A DNA stretch of 64,000 bases from Pogonophryne albipinna (GCA_028583405.1 CM053256.1:13505087-13569086); one strand, 5' to 3'; shown: positions 18,232 to 29,789, counted from the stretch's first letter. Program-made: numbers and translations. Notes: a model not told the origin generated them from the sequence alone.

Positions 18232-20127
18232 ATGCCATCACGGATCATCATGGAAAAGCAGAAATCAGTGAATGCTGCTACTTCATCAAAATTGATCGGA
18301 GAATCCTGTACCTTTATCTGCACAGAGTGCGGTGATGGGTTCAGTCAGTACTCTTATCTATTGAGCCACATGACCATTCATGGACCTCTAGAGTCATTTT
18401 CCTTTGATGGCTCATCAAATGGATTTGAAGTCCCTCGGGAATATGTGCTGCAAGAAAATGGTACACTGACAGTTGTGAACGGCTTGGAGTCACAATCTTC
18501 TGTAAAACCAGTATCTTCTGGAGTTCTGCCATCTCATTTCCCATCCGCCATCAAACGCATGTCTCCAACTCTGAAGCCACAGCATTCTCCTTATAATAGA
18601 GATGTGTTCGGGTCAAGGCCATCTGACTTGAACCTAGACAAGTCCCGCCAGGGGCATTACCGTTGTGAAATATGTAGCAGATCATTTAACAGCCTGCAGA
18701 GTTTGCATCGTCACCAGCAGTATCGAAACACAGAGCGAGGTTATAAGTGTACTCTGTGTTGTAAGATCTTTGAAGGTAGACAGGACCTTAAGAAACACCT
18801 CCAAGACCATGTCAAAGAAAGATTTCATTGCTGTAGTCATTGTGGTAAGCGATTTCTTCAAATAGATGCACTAAATGCTCATCACAAAGAAAATCACCTC
18901 CCCAAGGCTACAGCTTTGGATGGATGTGTGATTAGGCAGGAGAATAATCTGGAGAAATCATATCCTTGCAGGAAGTGCAAGTTGAATTTTTTCTGGATGT
19001 CAGATTTTCAGACCCATTCACTGCATCATTGCAAAGGAAAAGAGCCTGAAGAACCAGTAGCATCCGAAATTGAAGTGAAGTCTAAGAACATAGAAGACAC
19101 ACCACCTAAAAATGTCTACAGTAATGGGGCATCTATTGGTGTAAATATTGGAGATAGTAAAATCTTTAGGGATACTAGCAATAAGATTGTTGCTGATTTC
19201 TCTCCAACACCATACAGATGCGGTTTGTGTGGTGATCGTTTCCAAAGGTTAACATCTCTAAAGGAGCATCATCGCACACATCAAACTCAGGAGGAAATAG
19301 ATAAGCTGAATCAAGAATCAGAGAAAACAATTCGGCGAAGAATGCCGCCTAAAGGCCGACGTAGAAGGACGAGTAATCCAAATGGCAAGCTGCATCCTTG
19401 CAAGCAGTGTCAACGTGTTTTTAACCATTCTAGCAGTTTATCTCGGCACATGAGATACCATAAGGGTACCATGCACACATGTGTATTTTGTGGTAGACAT
19501 TTCCCACAGCGCTGTGATTTAAGAAGGCATCTAGCCATGTATCACAAAGCAGAATCGGAAAAGAAACCAGGTTTGAAACACTTGTACACAAATCCCAAAA
19601 ATGGGCCAGACACCAGTCCTTTCAATGGTGAAATATACACAGACTCCACTGATGAGAAAACCAAGAGCTCCTCTGACAATGAACAAATGTCATCACTAGA
19701 GCAGCAATCAAAGAGCAAACAATCAGGAAAAGCTGGCCGAGTTAACTACAAGTGCCAAGAATGTGGAAAGAGATTTGGGCTGCTATGTGTGTACCAACGG
19801 CACTTGCGCTATCACAAAAAGGAACCTAGTAAGTCCCAGAGGCATCCAGCTCAATTCAGGAACACTTTGTCCCTTGAGCTTCAGCTTGAGAATCACCCAA
19901 GCTCCGGAGATGCAAATGATGTTGAACAAACATCTTACAGCAGAAGGGACGCTGTTTTAGAAAAGGGGAATGCAGATGACATAGAGGATGACTGTATGGA
20001 CCATACTCAAAATGACAAAGGAAATTCCTCAGAGGTCCTTTACGAATGTACTGAATGCACCGAGACATTCTCATGCCTGGACACATTCCTTCAGCACCAG
20101 ACTTCTCATGGCTCAGAAAACGGGTAA
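18232..20127 (+). CDS. C2H2 zinc-finger protein (host gene)
   Basis: One uninterrupted 631-codon exon. C2H2 fingers (CxxC, then HxxxH or H-x4-H) lie at about residues 30-50, 145-165, 173-193, 200-222, 246-265, 330-350, 390-410, 417-438, 508-528 and 607-626. The second lacks its last His (HQQYRN in place). Linkers are long and unlike the TGEKPY linkers of tandem KRAB-type arrays; a basic patch RRRMPPKGRRRR (368-379) is a likely nuclear-localisation signal. No KRAB, BTB or SCAN domain is visible. Expected role: nuclear DNA binding and transcription control, targets unknown. Start chosen at the first ATG (18232); the ATG at 18250 has the better Kozak context (ATCATGG) and could be used. The orthologue could not be named. 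Confidence 0.9.
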   Translation: MPSRIIMEKQKSVNAATSSKLIGESCTFICTECGDGFSQYSYLLSHMTIHGPLESFSFDGSSNGFEVPREYVLQENGTLTVVNGLESQSSVKPVSSGVLPSHFPSAIKRMSPTLKPQHSPYNRDVFGSRPSDLNLDKSRQGHYRCEICSRSFNSLQSLHRHQQYRNTERGYKCTLCCKIFEGRQDLKKHLQDHVKERFHCCSHCGKRFLQIDALNAHHKENHLPKATALDGCVIRQENNLEKSYPCRKCKLNFFWMSDFQTHSLHHCKGKEPEEPVASEIEVKSKNIEDTPPKNVYSNGASIGVNIGDSKIFRDTSNKIVADFSPTPYRCGLCGDRFQRLTSLKEHHRTHQTQEEIDKLNQESEKTIRRRMPPKGRRRRTSNPNGKLHPCKQCQRVFNHSSSLSRHMRYHKGTMHTCVFCGRHFPQRCDLRRHLAMYHKAESEKKPGLKHLYTNPKNGPDTSPFNGEIYTDSTDEKTKSSSDNEQMSSLEQQSKSKQSGKAGRVNYKCQECGKRFGLLCVYQRHLRYHKKEPSKSQRHPAQFRNTLSLELQLENHPSSGDANDVEQTSYSRRDAVLEKGNADDIEDDCMDHTQNDKGNSSEVLYECTECTETFSCLDTFLQHQTSHGSENG

Positions 20128-20372
20128 TTATCGTGTCAACTCCAATCCTAACTGTAATTGCCAACAACCAAGCTCTCGGGAGTTGAGTCTTTTTTACTCT
20201 TTTGAATACAAGTATTTCAATAACTGTATGACGTAAAGTTTGTTACATTTTTTGTTGACCAATTACTTTAATACATTTTTCTTTGGCATGAAAAGAAACA
20301 TCTGTTAATAAGGAAATATCAGAAATCATGGCTCCGGTGGGAAGCATACCGAATTAATGTGAATTAAATAAA
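20128..20372 (+). other. 3' UTR with AATAAA signal
   Basis: Sequence after the TAA stop. The first AATAAA is at 20367-20372 inside an A-rich run. A poly(A) site shortly after would give a UTR of about 260 nt; no transcript evidence is available. Confidence 0.5.
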
Positions 20373-20963
20373 AAAAACTAGTGCAGTCCCACCAATTGCC
20401 CCCTATAAGGACAAGTACATTGCTACATTGTATTTTTAGTGGCAAATTATGCTGTCCTTGTCCATATTGCTGAATTATTTTTATTATTTCTTGAGATTGT
20501 CTTAAATATGTGATATGAATATGTCTTCCTTTTGAAAAGGTAGCATTGCTACCCGGTGGATTTTTACTGGTGCCATTAAAGTTGTACAGAGAAATTACTT
20601 AAAGTACAGTTTTGCTTTGACTCCCTTTTTGCTGCTATCTGGGGGTTGGAAGCCCCATTGACGATGTGTGGTCCTTTAAGTGTAATATAGGTGTCTTATT
20701 GCGTTCACATTGTAGAACAGCAAATTATTTGCAATTGCACAGATTTATTTATTTTTTCATAAAGTGCATTACATGACATGTTAGCTGGTTAAACATAATA
20801 ACTAGGGGCAATTGAGTACACATGCTTTGTGGATTTCGAAGAGCCTTTTCTACTGTCAGACTTTTTGTCAGACTTTTTGCCTGTCTGAAATCAACCTTAT
20901 GTGGAGCAATACAGCATTTTCTGGTTGAGAAACACATTTTTCTTAGTTAAACTACGTCACCAT
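20373..20963. other. Intergenic, no feature seen
   Basis: AT-rich sequence downstream of the zinc-finger gene. It may include an extended 3' UTR, since ATTAAA occurs near 20576. No transposon end recognised. Confidence 0.4.
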
Positions 20964-21142
20964 CAGGCCCGCCCCTACACGAAGGTCACGCAGACTGCGT
21001 GGGGCCTCACCTCGCGGAGGGAGCCTTATCTGAATCGCAAATACGCCCCAATTAGGCGCGTCGCAGTTCATGCGCGTGCATCGCGCCGTCGACATTTTTC
21101 ACAGGGTCACGTAACTTTGCGTGGGGCCACAAGTTGCCCCTG
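20964..21142. mobile_element. 179-bp hAT MITE, TSD GTCACCAT
   Basis: Starts CAGGCCCGCCCCTACAC and ends GTTGCCCCTG, with a perfect 8-bp TSD GTCACCAT (20956-20963, 21143-21150). An apparent relative lies inverted at 48130-48246, sharing the block GCGTGGGGCCTCA. No coding capacity. Confidence 0.88.
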
Positions 21143-21725
21143 GTCACCATTATACTGCGCTGTGGTATTAACGTTGCAACAGAAGCCTAGCTTTGTGTCT
21201 TTAATTAAGCATAGCCATCATTTGTTATTAGCAGCTTTATACATTTTAAATCTAATAAATCAGCTGGTTATAGTGTGGCAAAGTTGTCAAATGCATTTCA
21301 TTATGATGTGTTTTACTTACTGCAATAGACCTATGTAATAGTGGTCCTTACCTCTGGACCATTCAGTTATTTAAATGAGTATCTTTGCATACATATTAAA
21401 AAAAAGAGGAAAACATCCTGTATCAATTCTCCAACAATTCTGATGCTGCACCAGCAAAATTATTCTTGCAACCATAAGTTATGTTTGTCTGCTAGATGTA
21501 TTTTCTTCCTTGCACAATGACAACAATAAATTACTGTTTTAAGAAAAGGCGCTGTGAAGCAAGAGTATTTTACATTAAAACCTCTTTCCCTATTGCAACA
21601 AGCACTCATTGACCTCCATTTGCTGAAAACATTCATGTTTTTTTATCCCTCTTTATCATGTTACCAACTGTTACTTCCCAGATAACTTTTTTCCCTCTAG
21701 TGGCCGGCCAGTATGGTTTTGTTAA
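21143..21725. other. Intergenic, no feature seen
   Basis: AT-rich spacer between the MITE and piggyBac-like copy B; no exon or repeat end recognised. Confidence 0.45.
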
Positions 21726-24717
21726 CCTGTTCTACACCAGGGAAAACGCGTCATCTGCAGGAAACAGTGTCTGAGGGCATCTTAATATTCAATAAACTAT
21801 GAATGTTTTATATCCATGTAACGGGAAGAAACTCAGCTAACTGATCTTTTTTTTTTTTTTAAACCCCCAAAGCTAACGCTCTGCCTCTGAATTAGCCACG
21901 AGCGAAAAAATGCTAACGCAATACTGCACAGAAACTCACTCGTCATAACACCCTTATTACTTATCATCAGTGTTGGGCAAGTTACTTTCAAAATGTAATA
22001 TATTACATATTACTTATTACTCTCTTTTGAAAGTAATAAGTTACATTACAAAATTACTGTCTCTGAAATGTAATGAGTTGCACTACTTTAGTTACTTTTT
22101 TAAGTTACTTTCACCAAAATAACCGCAAAAGAATTTTAAATGCTAAAATGTAGTTTAGTGCAGCTCATTATACATCCAGTGAAGGGCAATGTGGTAGCAT
22201 AACAACTGTGTAGGCCCTTAAGGCTACTAACAACTTGTATTACACGGCTTAGTTGAATACTCGATTCTGATTGTAAATTCTTAACATGTGACACGTTGTT
22301 AATACAGTCCAGACCACTGTCAATGACTATAATGAAGGTTGCTAAGGAAAGAAAGAGAAGGGAAAAGAGGTTAAAAGACGGAGCGCTGGACATCAGATAA
22401 ATCACCAGAAGAAGGCAGACAGGAAGTAAACAATAACAGGGCATGGAATGGGCTCTGTAGTGTGTTTAGTATATGGCCATGTACAGGCCCGGTTCCAGAA
22501 CAAAATGACTTAGGGTGCCTCTGAGATTACAGGGGGCGCAGCAGTAGCAGGTTTACATGAGCAATAGTGGCCGGCAACAGCAATGAAAAATAGCATTGAT
22601 GGTCCCCAATGAACAGATTATGGCATTTGTTATGTTTTGAAACCAAGCAAGTGAGAACATTTCAATTGAGTTAAAAGTGCAATCCTGAAATATTTCATCC
22701 AGTCCAAAGTGGACTATGGCAAAGAAAAGCTTCAAAGCTGTACTGATAAAACAAATGAGAACGTATTGTAAATCAAGGGAAATATTATTTGAACCAGCTC
22801 ATGGTTTGAAATGGCAAACATTGAAAAGCAAAAGTATTATTAAAACCATGTACTACATCATCACCTTGGTCCCATCATATACTCTGGGAAGAGAATATTT
22901 ACTGTGCTTGAAAACTGGTATCACATCTTCCTGTGAGGTTGACTTTGTGACCTGGAGAACATTTCAGCTGCAACATCAGCTTGTTGATAAGCTTGGGATA
23001 TGAGATCTTTTTGTAGCCATTCGTGGTGAAGGCATCTGTGCTATTGTATGCATTATTTTTGACCCAACATTTCTACAGGCATGGCAGAATATGGCACTAT
23101 TTTCACATGAATATTCTAGCCCTTGTCTATTTGTATACCACGAGCTGCAACATGACCGCCGAACCCCACTGTACAGGCGGGTACTTGTTTAGATATACCT
23201 GGGCAGGCTCTGTTTTGCCGTGGTATCCTGGCACCTGCGGGCCGCAGAGGGGCTGCGTAGTTTCGGGCAACGAAGAGTGCTGCTCCCGGGGTTGAGGGCG
23301 GCGAGTCAGGCGGGAGTAAGCTCGTGTCCACAACGGAGGGTAATGTGATGTCCCCATCTGGCCTGTTGTCTGCAGTAGATGCAGTGTTGCTGGCGTTTAG
23401 TGATGGTTGCTTTAACCATTTTCGTATAAATGATTATCCACAGATGTGTGTCACTGCTGTGAAAGCACTTTGGAAATGATGCACGCGCAGCGGAGCAGGT
23501 CACGCGCACCTGACACAATTTGTTGTTTGTATTTTTCGCTCCGTTCTCTTTTTTGAATAGAGGGTGCATAACATTCAACTGCCCGAATATCCCGACGCGA
23601 AGCCTGAAGGGTAAACACCAGGTTTACTAATCTACCCGCACAATTTGTCTGGTGTCGGAATGTCTCGCTATGTTAGTACATTCTTAAAAAACAAAACACC
23701 ATTTAATTTCGGGTTAAAATGTGTTGTAACTGCGTTACTGAGCATTGTAACGGGTAATATATTACCCACATTTCATTAGTAATGCGTTACATTACTTCGT
23801 TACAGCAAAAAGTAATATATTACTGTAACTCCGTTACTTTTGTAACGCGTTACACCCAACACTGCTTATCATAGCTGCACGGCCAACCCATCGATTAGCA
23901 TCGTGAGAAGACACAGAATCGATCAGTACCTACATTATTAAGAACTCGAAGATATTAACAAGAACAGACATCAAAACAAAATTGCTTACCTTTGTCGTTG
24001 TCTGGTCAAAAGTGGTCTTCAATGGCATTAAAACGATAAAAACGCTGCTGAAGGTTAATCCAATGTGTCTGTGTCCCTTTGAAATTATTTCTGATAATCC
24101 ATAAGCAATAAACCTGCTTTTCCGTTTCCAGATGTCAGAGCGAGAGATAGGTTCGCTCTCATGCAAATCTGTGTCCGCATAGCTCTCATTTCTCAATGGT
24201 AAGGTGTGTATGTGGAGATTCCCCTTCGATTCTATTGGCTCTAACGGTCAAAGAGATGTCAATCACCAAAATCGACCAATGGGTTCCAGAGAAACTGCCA
24301 TTTCCACCCAAATCACCTCAGAGGTGGAGTTTTTTTTGCTAAACCTCTCTAAAAGGGTCAAATGTCACTTTTGCATCCATCTTGATACAGGGTACTTATT
24401 ATATGTTGTACTTTGGATTCCTAAAGCTTTTAGTCTACCTTACCATCATCCAAGGGTAGTTTTCATTATAAGTACAAAATAATTTTTGGACGGACACTAT
24501 AATTTACAGTTTTTTTCTATGTTCAATCTGAATTTTCTTTAAAATAAAAAACATCTATATTGATTCTGACTATTCTACATCCAACTCACAGGTTTATCAT
24601 TACTTTGAGAACAAATATTATTAATTTTCCCCTTTTAGAAGTGTAGTTATGGTCATTTGTTCTGAAAATGTCATTTTCGAGCCGGAGACCTGAAAAACAG
24701 ACTCAGTGCTTAACAGG
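21726..24717. mobile_element. piggyBac-like MITE, copy B, TSD TTAA
   Basis: CCTGTTCTACACC at the left and GCTTAACAGG at the right, with TTAA at 21722-21725 and 24718-24721. Without the nested hAT (21968-23864) it is about 1.1 kb and matches copy A in order and content. No transposase. Confidence 0.82.
21968..23864. mobile_element. 1.9-kb hAT, TSD CTTATCAT
   Basis: TIR CAGTGTTGGGCAAGTTACTTT and ...ACACCCAACACTG, with subterminal runs of GTAATATATTAC/TAATGCGTTACATTAC motifs. Perfect TSD CTTATCAT (21960-21967, 23865-23872). The interior has short ORFs only; none shows a hAT catalytic or BED domain. Nested in piggyBac-like copy B. Confidence 0.93.
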
Positions 24718-24721
24718 TTAA

Positions 24722-25482
24722 GCTTCCTTGCCCTATTAATCCCTAGCCCTTCCCACTTTGAAATCAGCGTAATTAGCTTTTGCAAAGCCAGGAGTTCAGT
24801 AATTCTTCTACATTATGTATAACATATGACGTTTGCATTCACACATCCAATAATACATTTAGCAGGTTAGGTGTTCACTGTTCAGCATAAATTACCATGG
24901 AGATCTACCCCGGTAAGAAGTGAACCAGCGTCGTATGACCGAAAACCCTGAGTTAACCCTGAAGTTACCACGCTAACTGCAAATCCTGCTTCGTAGTACA
25001 GGCCACAGGAGCCAAATACCAGGGAAAAACTACGATAAACTCTCAAGACGTAATACACACAATGGTAATCACAAGATTATACACAGCTGGGAAGGGGAGG
25101 TGAAACACGGGCAGCAGGTGCACACAATGAGATAATCTGACAGGAGGGAAAACACAGGAAGGAAGAAACCAGGAGCAAATACATAAAAAAAATAAAACGG
25201 GAAATTAAACACAGACTCAATTCATTCCAATAATACATTTTCATAACAATAGATGTACACATGCGTGTAATGAAAGACGTTCTGCAGTAAGGAGGATGTT
25301 TCAACAACGACAGGTGGCTCTGATGGGATTATACCACAGCCTTTTTGCTGTAAACAGGGGACCAGTGAGGTAGCATTCACAAAAGCAAATGGAGGCTATC
25401 TTATGTTTATAGTTGTTTATCTCAGTCAATTAATGAATGCTTTCAGAATGAATGAAAGTCTGACCCTATAGGCTACTGTATG
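24722..25482. other. Intergenic; dispersed short repeat near 24920-25010
   Basis: No gene. The segment AACCAGCGTCGTA...GACCG through CTTCGTAGTAC is similar to 46010-46130 and is probably a small dispersed repeat, unclassified. Confidence 0.4.
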
Positions 25483-25808
25483 TACACACATGCCCGGTGC
25501 CGTGGCCAGGCCCTCCCATTTGACATTCCTGCCCTCCCCCAATAAACACGTTTTTTATTATTTATACAAATTAAAAAATATATATATTTTATTTTTTGAA
25601 TTATAAATAAACTGTGAACTTTTATGCAACGATGTATGTGATGTCATATAGTAATAAAAAAATCGCAGGCTACGTCAAATTATGCATGTGTCTGTTGTGA
25701 CTTGTGATTCGTCCACATTTAGACCAATCACAGCGTCACACTCTGCCGCCTATTCTGGATTTGTTTATTGTGCATTCTGTAGACTCCCATTTCTGTTTGA
25801 ATTACAAA

Positions 25809-27530
25809 ATGGACTTCAGAAATTGGCTTAAAAGGTCTAAGGATTTATTCAAACGAAATAGCGATGAAAGAACTGCAGCCGATGCAGCTGCTGGCGACCC
25901 TGCACCTGCCGTTGCAGCAGCACGCCTTAATGTCACAAGCTTGACCTCGGCAAACCCTGGGGCTGAGTTAGCGAGCCCAATCCTTGACTCATCAAGGCGG
26001 CCACCACCAACGCTGTCCTCCGAGGCACAGCCCCTTGTGCCCCTACCATCACCACTAGTGATGGGTCGTTCGCGAACGATTCGTTCTTTTTGAACGAATC
26101 TTTGAAGTGAACGAGGCACTAAAAGCTTCAGAGGGCGGATAGCTGGGCTCCGTAGCGTCCAGCTAGCTTAGCGATAAATACACACAGCGTTGTGTTCTCC
26201 TCCCCCTGTCGGCCCTAAAAGCTTCAGATGGTGGATACCTGAGCTCCATTGCGCCCCGCTAACGTGAAATACACACACACAGCGTTAGCGGGACATTCTC
26301 CTCTCCCTGTCGGCCCTAAAAGCTTCAGAGGGCGGATAGCTGGGCTCCGTAGCGTCCAGCTAGCTTAGCCGCTAGCTTAGCGATAAATACACACAGCGTT
26401 GTATTCTCCTCCACCTGTCGGCCCTAAAAGCTATAGTACATACTATAGAATATGAATAAATCGTCACCGATGTAGAGGATATATTTTTGTATTCACGTTG
26501 AACTCGGCCAAATGGAGTTTAATGCTTTGGGATTTAAGTTAGGCCACATAGTACGTGCATGGGTTTGAAAATATAACGTGCTAGCCTGCTGTAATACATC
26601 GTATAGTCAGGCACACATTTCTGAGAGATTTAACAATGGCCAATTATATTTCTTAAATAATATGTAGCCTATTCCCAGAGCATAATTCATGGGGCAACAA
26701 GGTGAGGTGTAAAATGTGTTTTAATATCATACATGTTACGCCAGCAAACTTCTTGTACGGACTTCGGCAGTAGTGAAGACTCACTGAACGAATTAAGTAC
26801 AAAGACGAATCGTTCGCGAACGTGCAAATCACCAGAAGTCGTTCGCGAACCGGTGAACGAATCAGTGAACGAATCTTTCAAGTGAACTGAATCAAAAGAT
26901 TCGTGTCCCCGAAGGGAATCGGAATTCCCATCACTAATCACCACCTGCGTTGCCACACCCGCCAGCATCCTCCTCCTCCTCCGTGCCGGTGCCTCCACTA
27001 CAGACGCTACCTTGCAGCACATCAACAGGTAGGCTACTATTGGGCCAGCAACCGCTCAAAGACCAACAGCCCCAGATGATCTTGGGGTTAATAAACCCAA
27101 CCAGGTGAAACTGGATCGTTATCCAGGGAGATTGTTTTCAGGAAAGAAGCGCACTTTTGCCACTGCACGGTACAACAACAGACCATGGCTTGAATATTCG
27201 TTAAAAGCAGACGCAGCCTTTTGTTTCCCCTGTAGACAGTTTAAAGTAAATACGTCTTCATCTGATGCGGCTTTTACTGTCAAAGGTTTTTGCGACTGGA
27301 AACACGCATTACAGACTGGTAAAGGACTTCTAAGGCATGCCGCATCAAAAGAACACATTTCATGTGAGAGTTTGTGGAGAGAGAGACAGATACGCGAGGA
27401 AACAAATAAGGAAATTAGTACTTTGGTGCAGATCAGCTGGCACGGAACCGTTATTACGTGTCAGCTGTCGTTGATATTATAGCTTTTTTAGCTGTCAACC
27501 AACTCCCTCTCAGAGGTGACCACGGTTCAC
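25809..27530 (+). pseudogene. TTF-type zinc-finger hAT transposase, N-terminal part
   Basis: From the ATG at 25809 (MDFRNWLKRSKDLFKRNSDE) through a proline/serine-rich low-complexity stretch up to the MITE. It resumes after 26944 and enters a TTF domain at 27105-27400: KLDRYPGRLFSGKKRTF, RPWLEYSLKADAAFCFPC, FCDWKHALQ and the His of AASKEH. This arrangement is typical of ZMYM1-like hAT proteins (C-x2-C with later Cys/His). Beyond 27430 the frame shifts; a continuation VDIIAFLAVNQLPLRG is in another frame and then stops. Domesticated activity is excluded by the insertion and frameshift. Confidence 0.75.
26056..26936. mobile_element. hAT MITE, TSD ATCACCAC
   Basis: 881 bp, TIR TAGTGATGGG/CCCATCACTA, perfect 8-bp TSD ATCACCAC (26048-26055, 26937-26944). 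Both ends are rich in GTTCGCGAACGA and AACGAATC motifs. An internal block with GGCCCTAAAAGCTTCAGA-GGCGGATA recurs three times (about 26119, 26212 and 26311). No coding. Confidence 0.94.
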
Positions 27531-27902
27531 TCCACAGCATGTCCGAGTGCAGTGCATAGGAAAATAAACCATGCCCAAGGCGGGCTAAACAGTTCATCGT
27601 CTCCGTCTCTACTATTTCTCTCCGAGGGCAACGATGAGGAAGCTGCCATCCTTAACCAGTGTGCCTTGTTCGTGATTTACAGTGTTTGTGCTGCCACGCA
27701 CACAATGTTTCAAAAGTGGTTTCTATGTTGCTCTTTATTTGTGTATGTATTTGCGATAAGTGTGCGTCTTTACGCAATGCTGTTGGCCTTGCTGTTTGAT
27801 ATTGTGCCGCAGGCCCGCAGCACATGACGGTTTTGTGTGCCCTCCCATGAAAATCATATGCCCTCCCTTTAATTGTTCTGGCACCGGGTCTGGTTACACA
27901 CA

Positions 27903-28198
27903 ACCTAGAGACAAAAACACATCTACGGGGCTCACTAGGGTCTTGTGTTCAAGATATAGTCGAGGTCGTCATACCAAATACATTTGTCTTTAATATCGGA
28001 GTAGCTGCCACTTTTCTGCAGCCCCCCCAACTTTCTAAAGTTGAGGAATGTTGTCTTCTGCCCAGATATCCAGAAGGCTTCTGTGTTCTTCGTAGCTTGA
28101 CGTTTGTCCCCTGCCGCTCATTTTGTTAGTGACAATTTGCTAACTTCTCCAGTAACCCGTACAGGAAATTACGCGTAAATACAACGCATCCTATGCTT
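27903..28198. other. Spacer, no feature seen
   Basis: No gene or repeat boundary recognised between the hAT relic and the next MITE. Confidence 0.4.
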
Positions 28199-28418
28199 TG
28201 GTGCGGACTGCGTTCACACCAGCGATGAACCGCTCCAGAGTTCACTAGCAAGCGGCCCAAAACCACCTCTTTTAGGCGGCCCAGAGTTTGGTTGTTTAGT
28301 TCACATCAGAGGTCTCGGACTGCGTTCACACCAACCCGAACAAACCGCATCAAGAGGTTAAATGCTCCAGGGTTCTATTCAACCATACTCCACAAGGCCG
28401 GTGTGAACGCGACCTAAG
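28199..28418. mobile_element. Harbinger-like MITE (probable)
   Basis: Left GGACTGCGTTCACACC and right GGTGTGAACGCGACC form a TIR of the GCGTTCACACC type. A second internal GGACTGCGTTCACACCAACCC at 28317 suggests a partial duplication. A clear TSD was not found, so limits are approximate. The nested element at 58907-59398 has the same motif. Confidence 0.5.
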
Positions 28419-29338
28419 AGTAATTGTTGCGGCTCAATCCCCAGTTACGTTTGAGTCGCCGAGAGGCTAAACTTTGCTATAAACTTGGCAATAAACTGTG
28501 ACGCGTTTTCGAAGAGAAAGTCCATAGTGAAGCAAGATCGTTTTTGGGATATTTAATAAACAAAATCATAACATAGTAACTATGGACAAAACGGTCAACA
28601 GAAAAAATGACAGCACAAGCTCACCCTCTGTCATCCCCCCTCGACATGAAACAGGTGATTTAAATAGACAAACCGCACCCATGTGACAATTACCAGAAGT
28701 GCTCAACAAACAAATACAATTGACGTAAACAAATAATAATAACACAAATAATGAACTTGGGCTAAGTAGCATTATGGCACCTACAATACCGGCCCCTTAT
28801 TATCATTTCACAAAATTATAATTACACTATAATAAATGACAATACACACAATATACGTCCAGATCTCTTTCTTGAATTATTTTTGTTCAGAGTTCATATA
28901 TTGCAGTCTTTATGGAAAAGTGATCTTTACTCACTAATCAGTAAATCACTAAATGCTTAGTGTGGTTTGTGTGTGCAGGAGGCAGGAGACAAACAAATAA
29001 AATAAAGACAAAAATAGTTTGTTTAGACTTGGAAAAAGTCCTCTGCATCCTGAAGAAGGCTAACTTTGTTAATTGGTCTGCTCAAGAAACCAGTCTTGGT
29101 CTTGATCCGAAGCATACGTACGAGTCCCTTTTCTTCTTGTTTGCCACCATGTTCTCCATCCGAGGGATCTCAACCCTCTTTTCCTCTGTGGACTCTTTAA
29201 TCGTTGGTTTCTATATATTGACACTATTTCCATATTCACACCAAAACTTTAATTAAGCTGGAAAAAAGAGAAAAGGAGGAGTTTCAAACGTCTCTCAATT
29301 TGACTTGTTCCAAACTAAGATGGCAGCCGGAAGTGTAA
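28419..29338. other. Flank or 3' region of BEL relic, unresolved
   Basis: No coding domain recognised. It lies where the end of pol and the 3' LTR of the BEL element would be expected, but I found no matching LTR on the other side (34000-35000). Confidence 0.35.
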
Positions 29339-29345
29339 ACTTGTC

Positions 29346-29789
29346 TTATTCTTCTTCCTCGTTGGTTTCGCTTGCAATTTTAATATCTTGTAGTTCCTCT
29401 TTGACAACATGTTTTTCTGCTTCCATTCCTGGTGCTTTTTGAGTGTTAATCTGGATTTCAGGAGCCTTATACGCTTCCTCTTCTTGTGAAAGTTCACATT
29501 TCAGGTTTGACATTTGGCTCATTAATCCGTGTACCTTCAGCTGTTGACTGGCAATTTGTTTTTCAAGCTGCCCTCTCTCTTTAGCTTCCCTCTTCCTTCT
29601 CTTCTTATGTTCCTTCATCGATTTTGCTTCCTTCCTCACCTCATTCTTTTGTTCCGCCTCTATTTCTCCACCTTTCTCTTTCTCAGGCTCACTGTCTTCA
29701 CTGTCAATGGGAGCACGGATAATTCTCTTGCTCTTCTCGGTCCCTTTCTCTTTCCTATCACCCTTCTTTTCTGCCTTTTCAGTGTCCAT
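29346..29789 (-). CDS. Charged coiled-coil ORF next to BEL protease
   Basis: 147 codons, Lys/Glu/Arg-rich. It begins MDTEKAEKKGDRKEKG, passes IIRAPIDSEDSEPEKEKGG and a predicted coiled coil (KKRRKREAKERGQLEKQIAS, then LMSQMSNLKCELSQEEE) and ends in NEEEE. It starts about 100 nt after the protease frame ends, on the same strand. I recognise no BEL polymerase domain. It could be a fused or captured host segment, a BEL-specific accessory region, or a chance low-complexity frame. Confidence 0.45.
   Translation of the reverse strand: MDTEKAEKKGDRKEKGTEKSKRIIRAPIDSEDSEPEKEKGGEIEAEQKNEVRKEAKSMKEHKKRRKREAKERGQLEKQIASQQLKVHGLMSQMSNLKCELSQEEEAYKAPEIQINTQKAPGMEAEKHVVKEELQDIKIASETNEEEE

Larger units (their letters stand above)
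25491..27894 (+). mobile_element. hAT relic of TTF/ZMYM1-like type, TSD TACACACA
   Basis: Inverted CCCGGTGCC near the left end and GGCACCGGG near the right. An 8-bp repeat TACACACA flanks it (25483-25490, 27895-27902); the TSD is low complexity, so the exact ends are less certain. The interior codes for the N-terminal part of a transposase with a TTF-type zinc finger. A MITE at 26056-26936 interrupts the coding part. The catalytic and dimerisation regions are gone. Confidence 0.65.

Noticed and set aside
20901..21338. 145-codon plus frame
   Set aside because: It crosses the 179-bp MITE with its TSD, so it cannot be an old coding unit.
25704..26093. Frame ending MGRSRTIRSF taken as a complete gene
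   Set aside because: The last residues come from the MITE at 26056; the frame is the broken start of a TTF-type hAT transposase.
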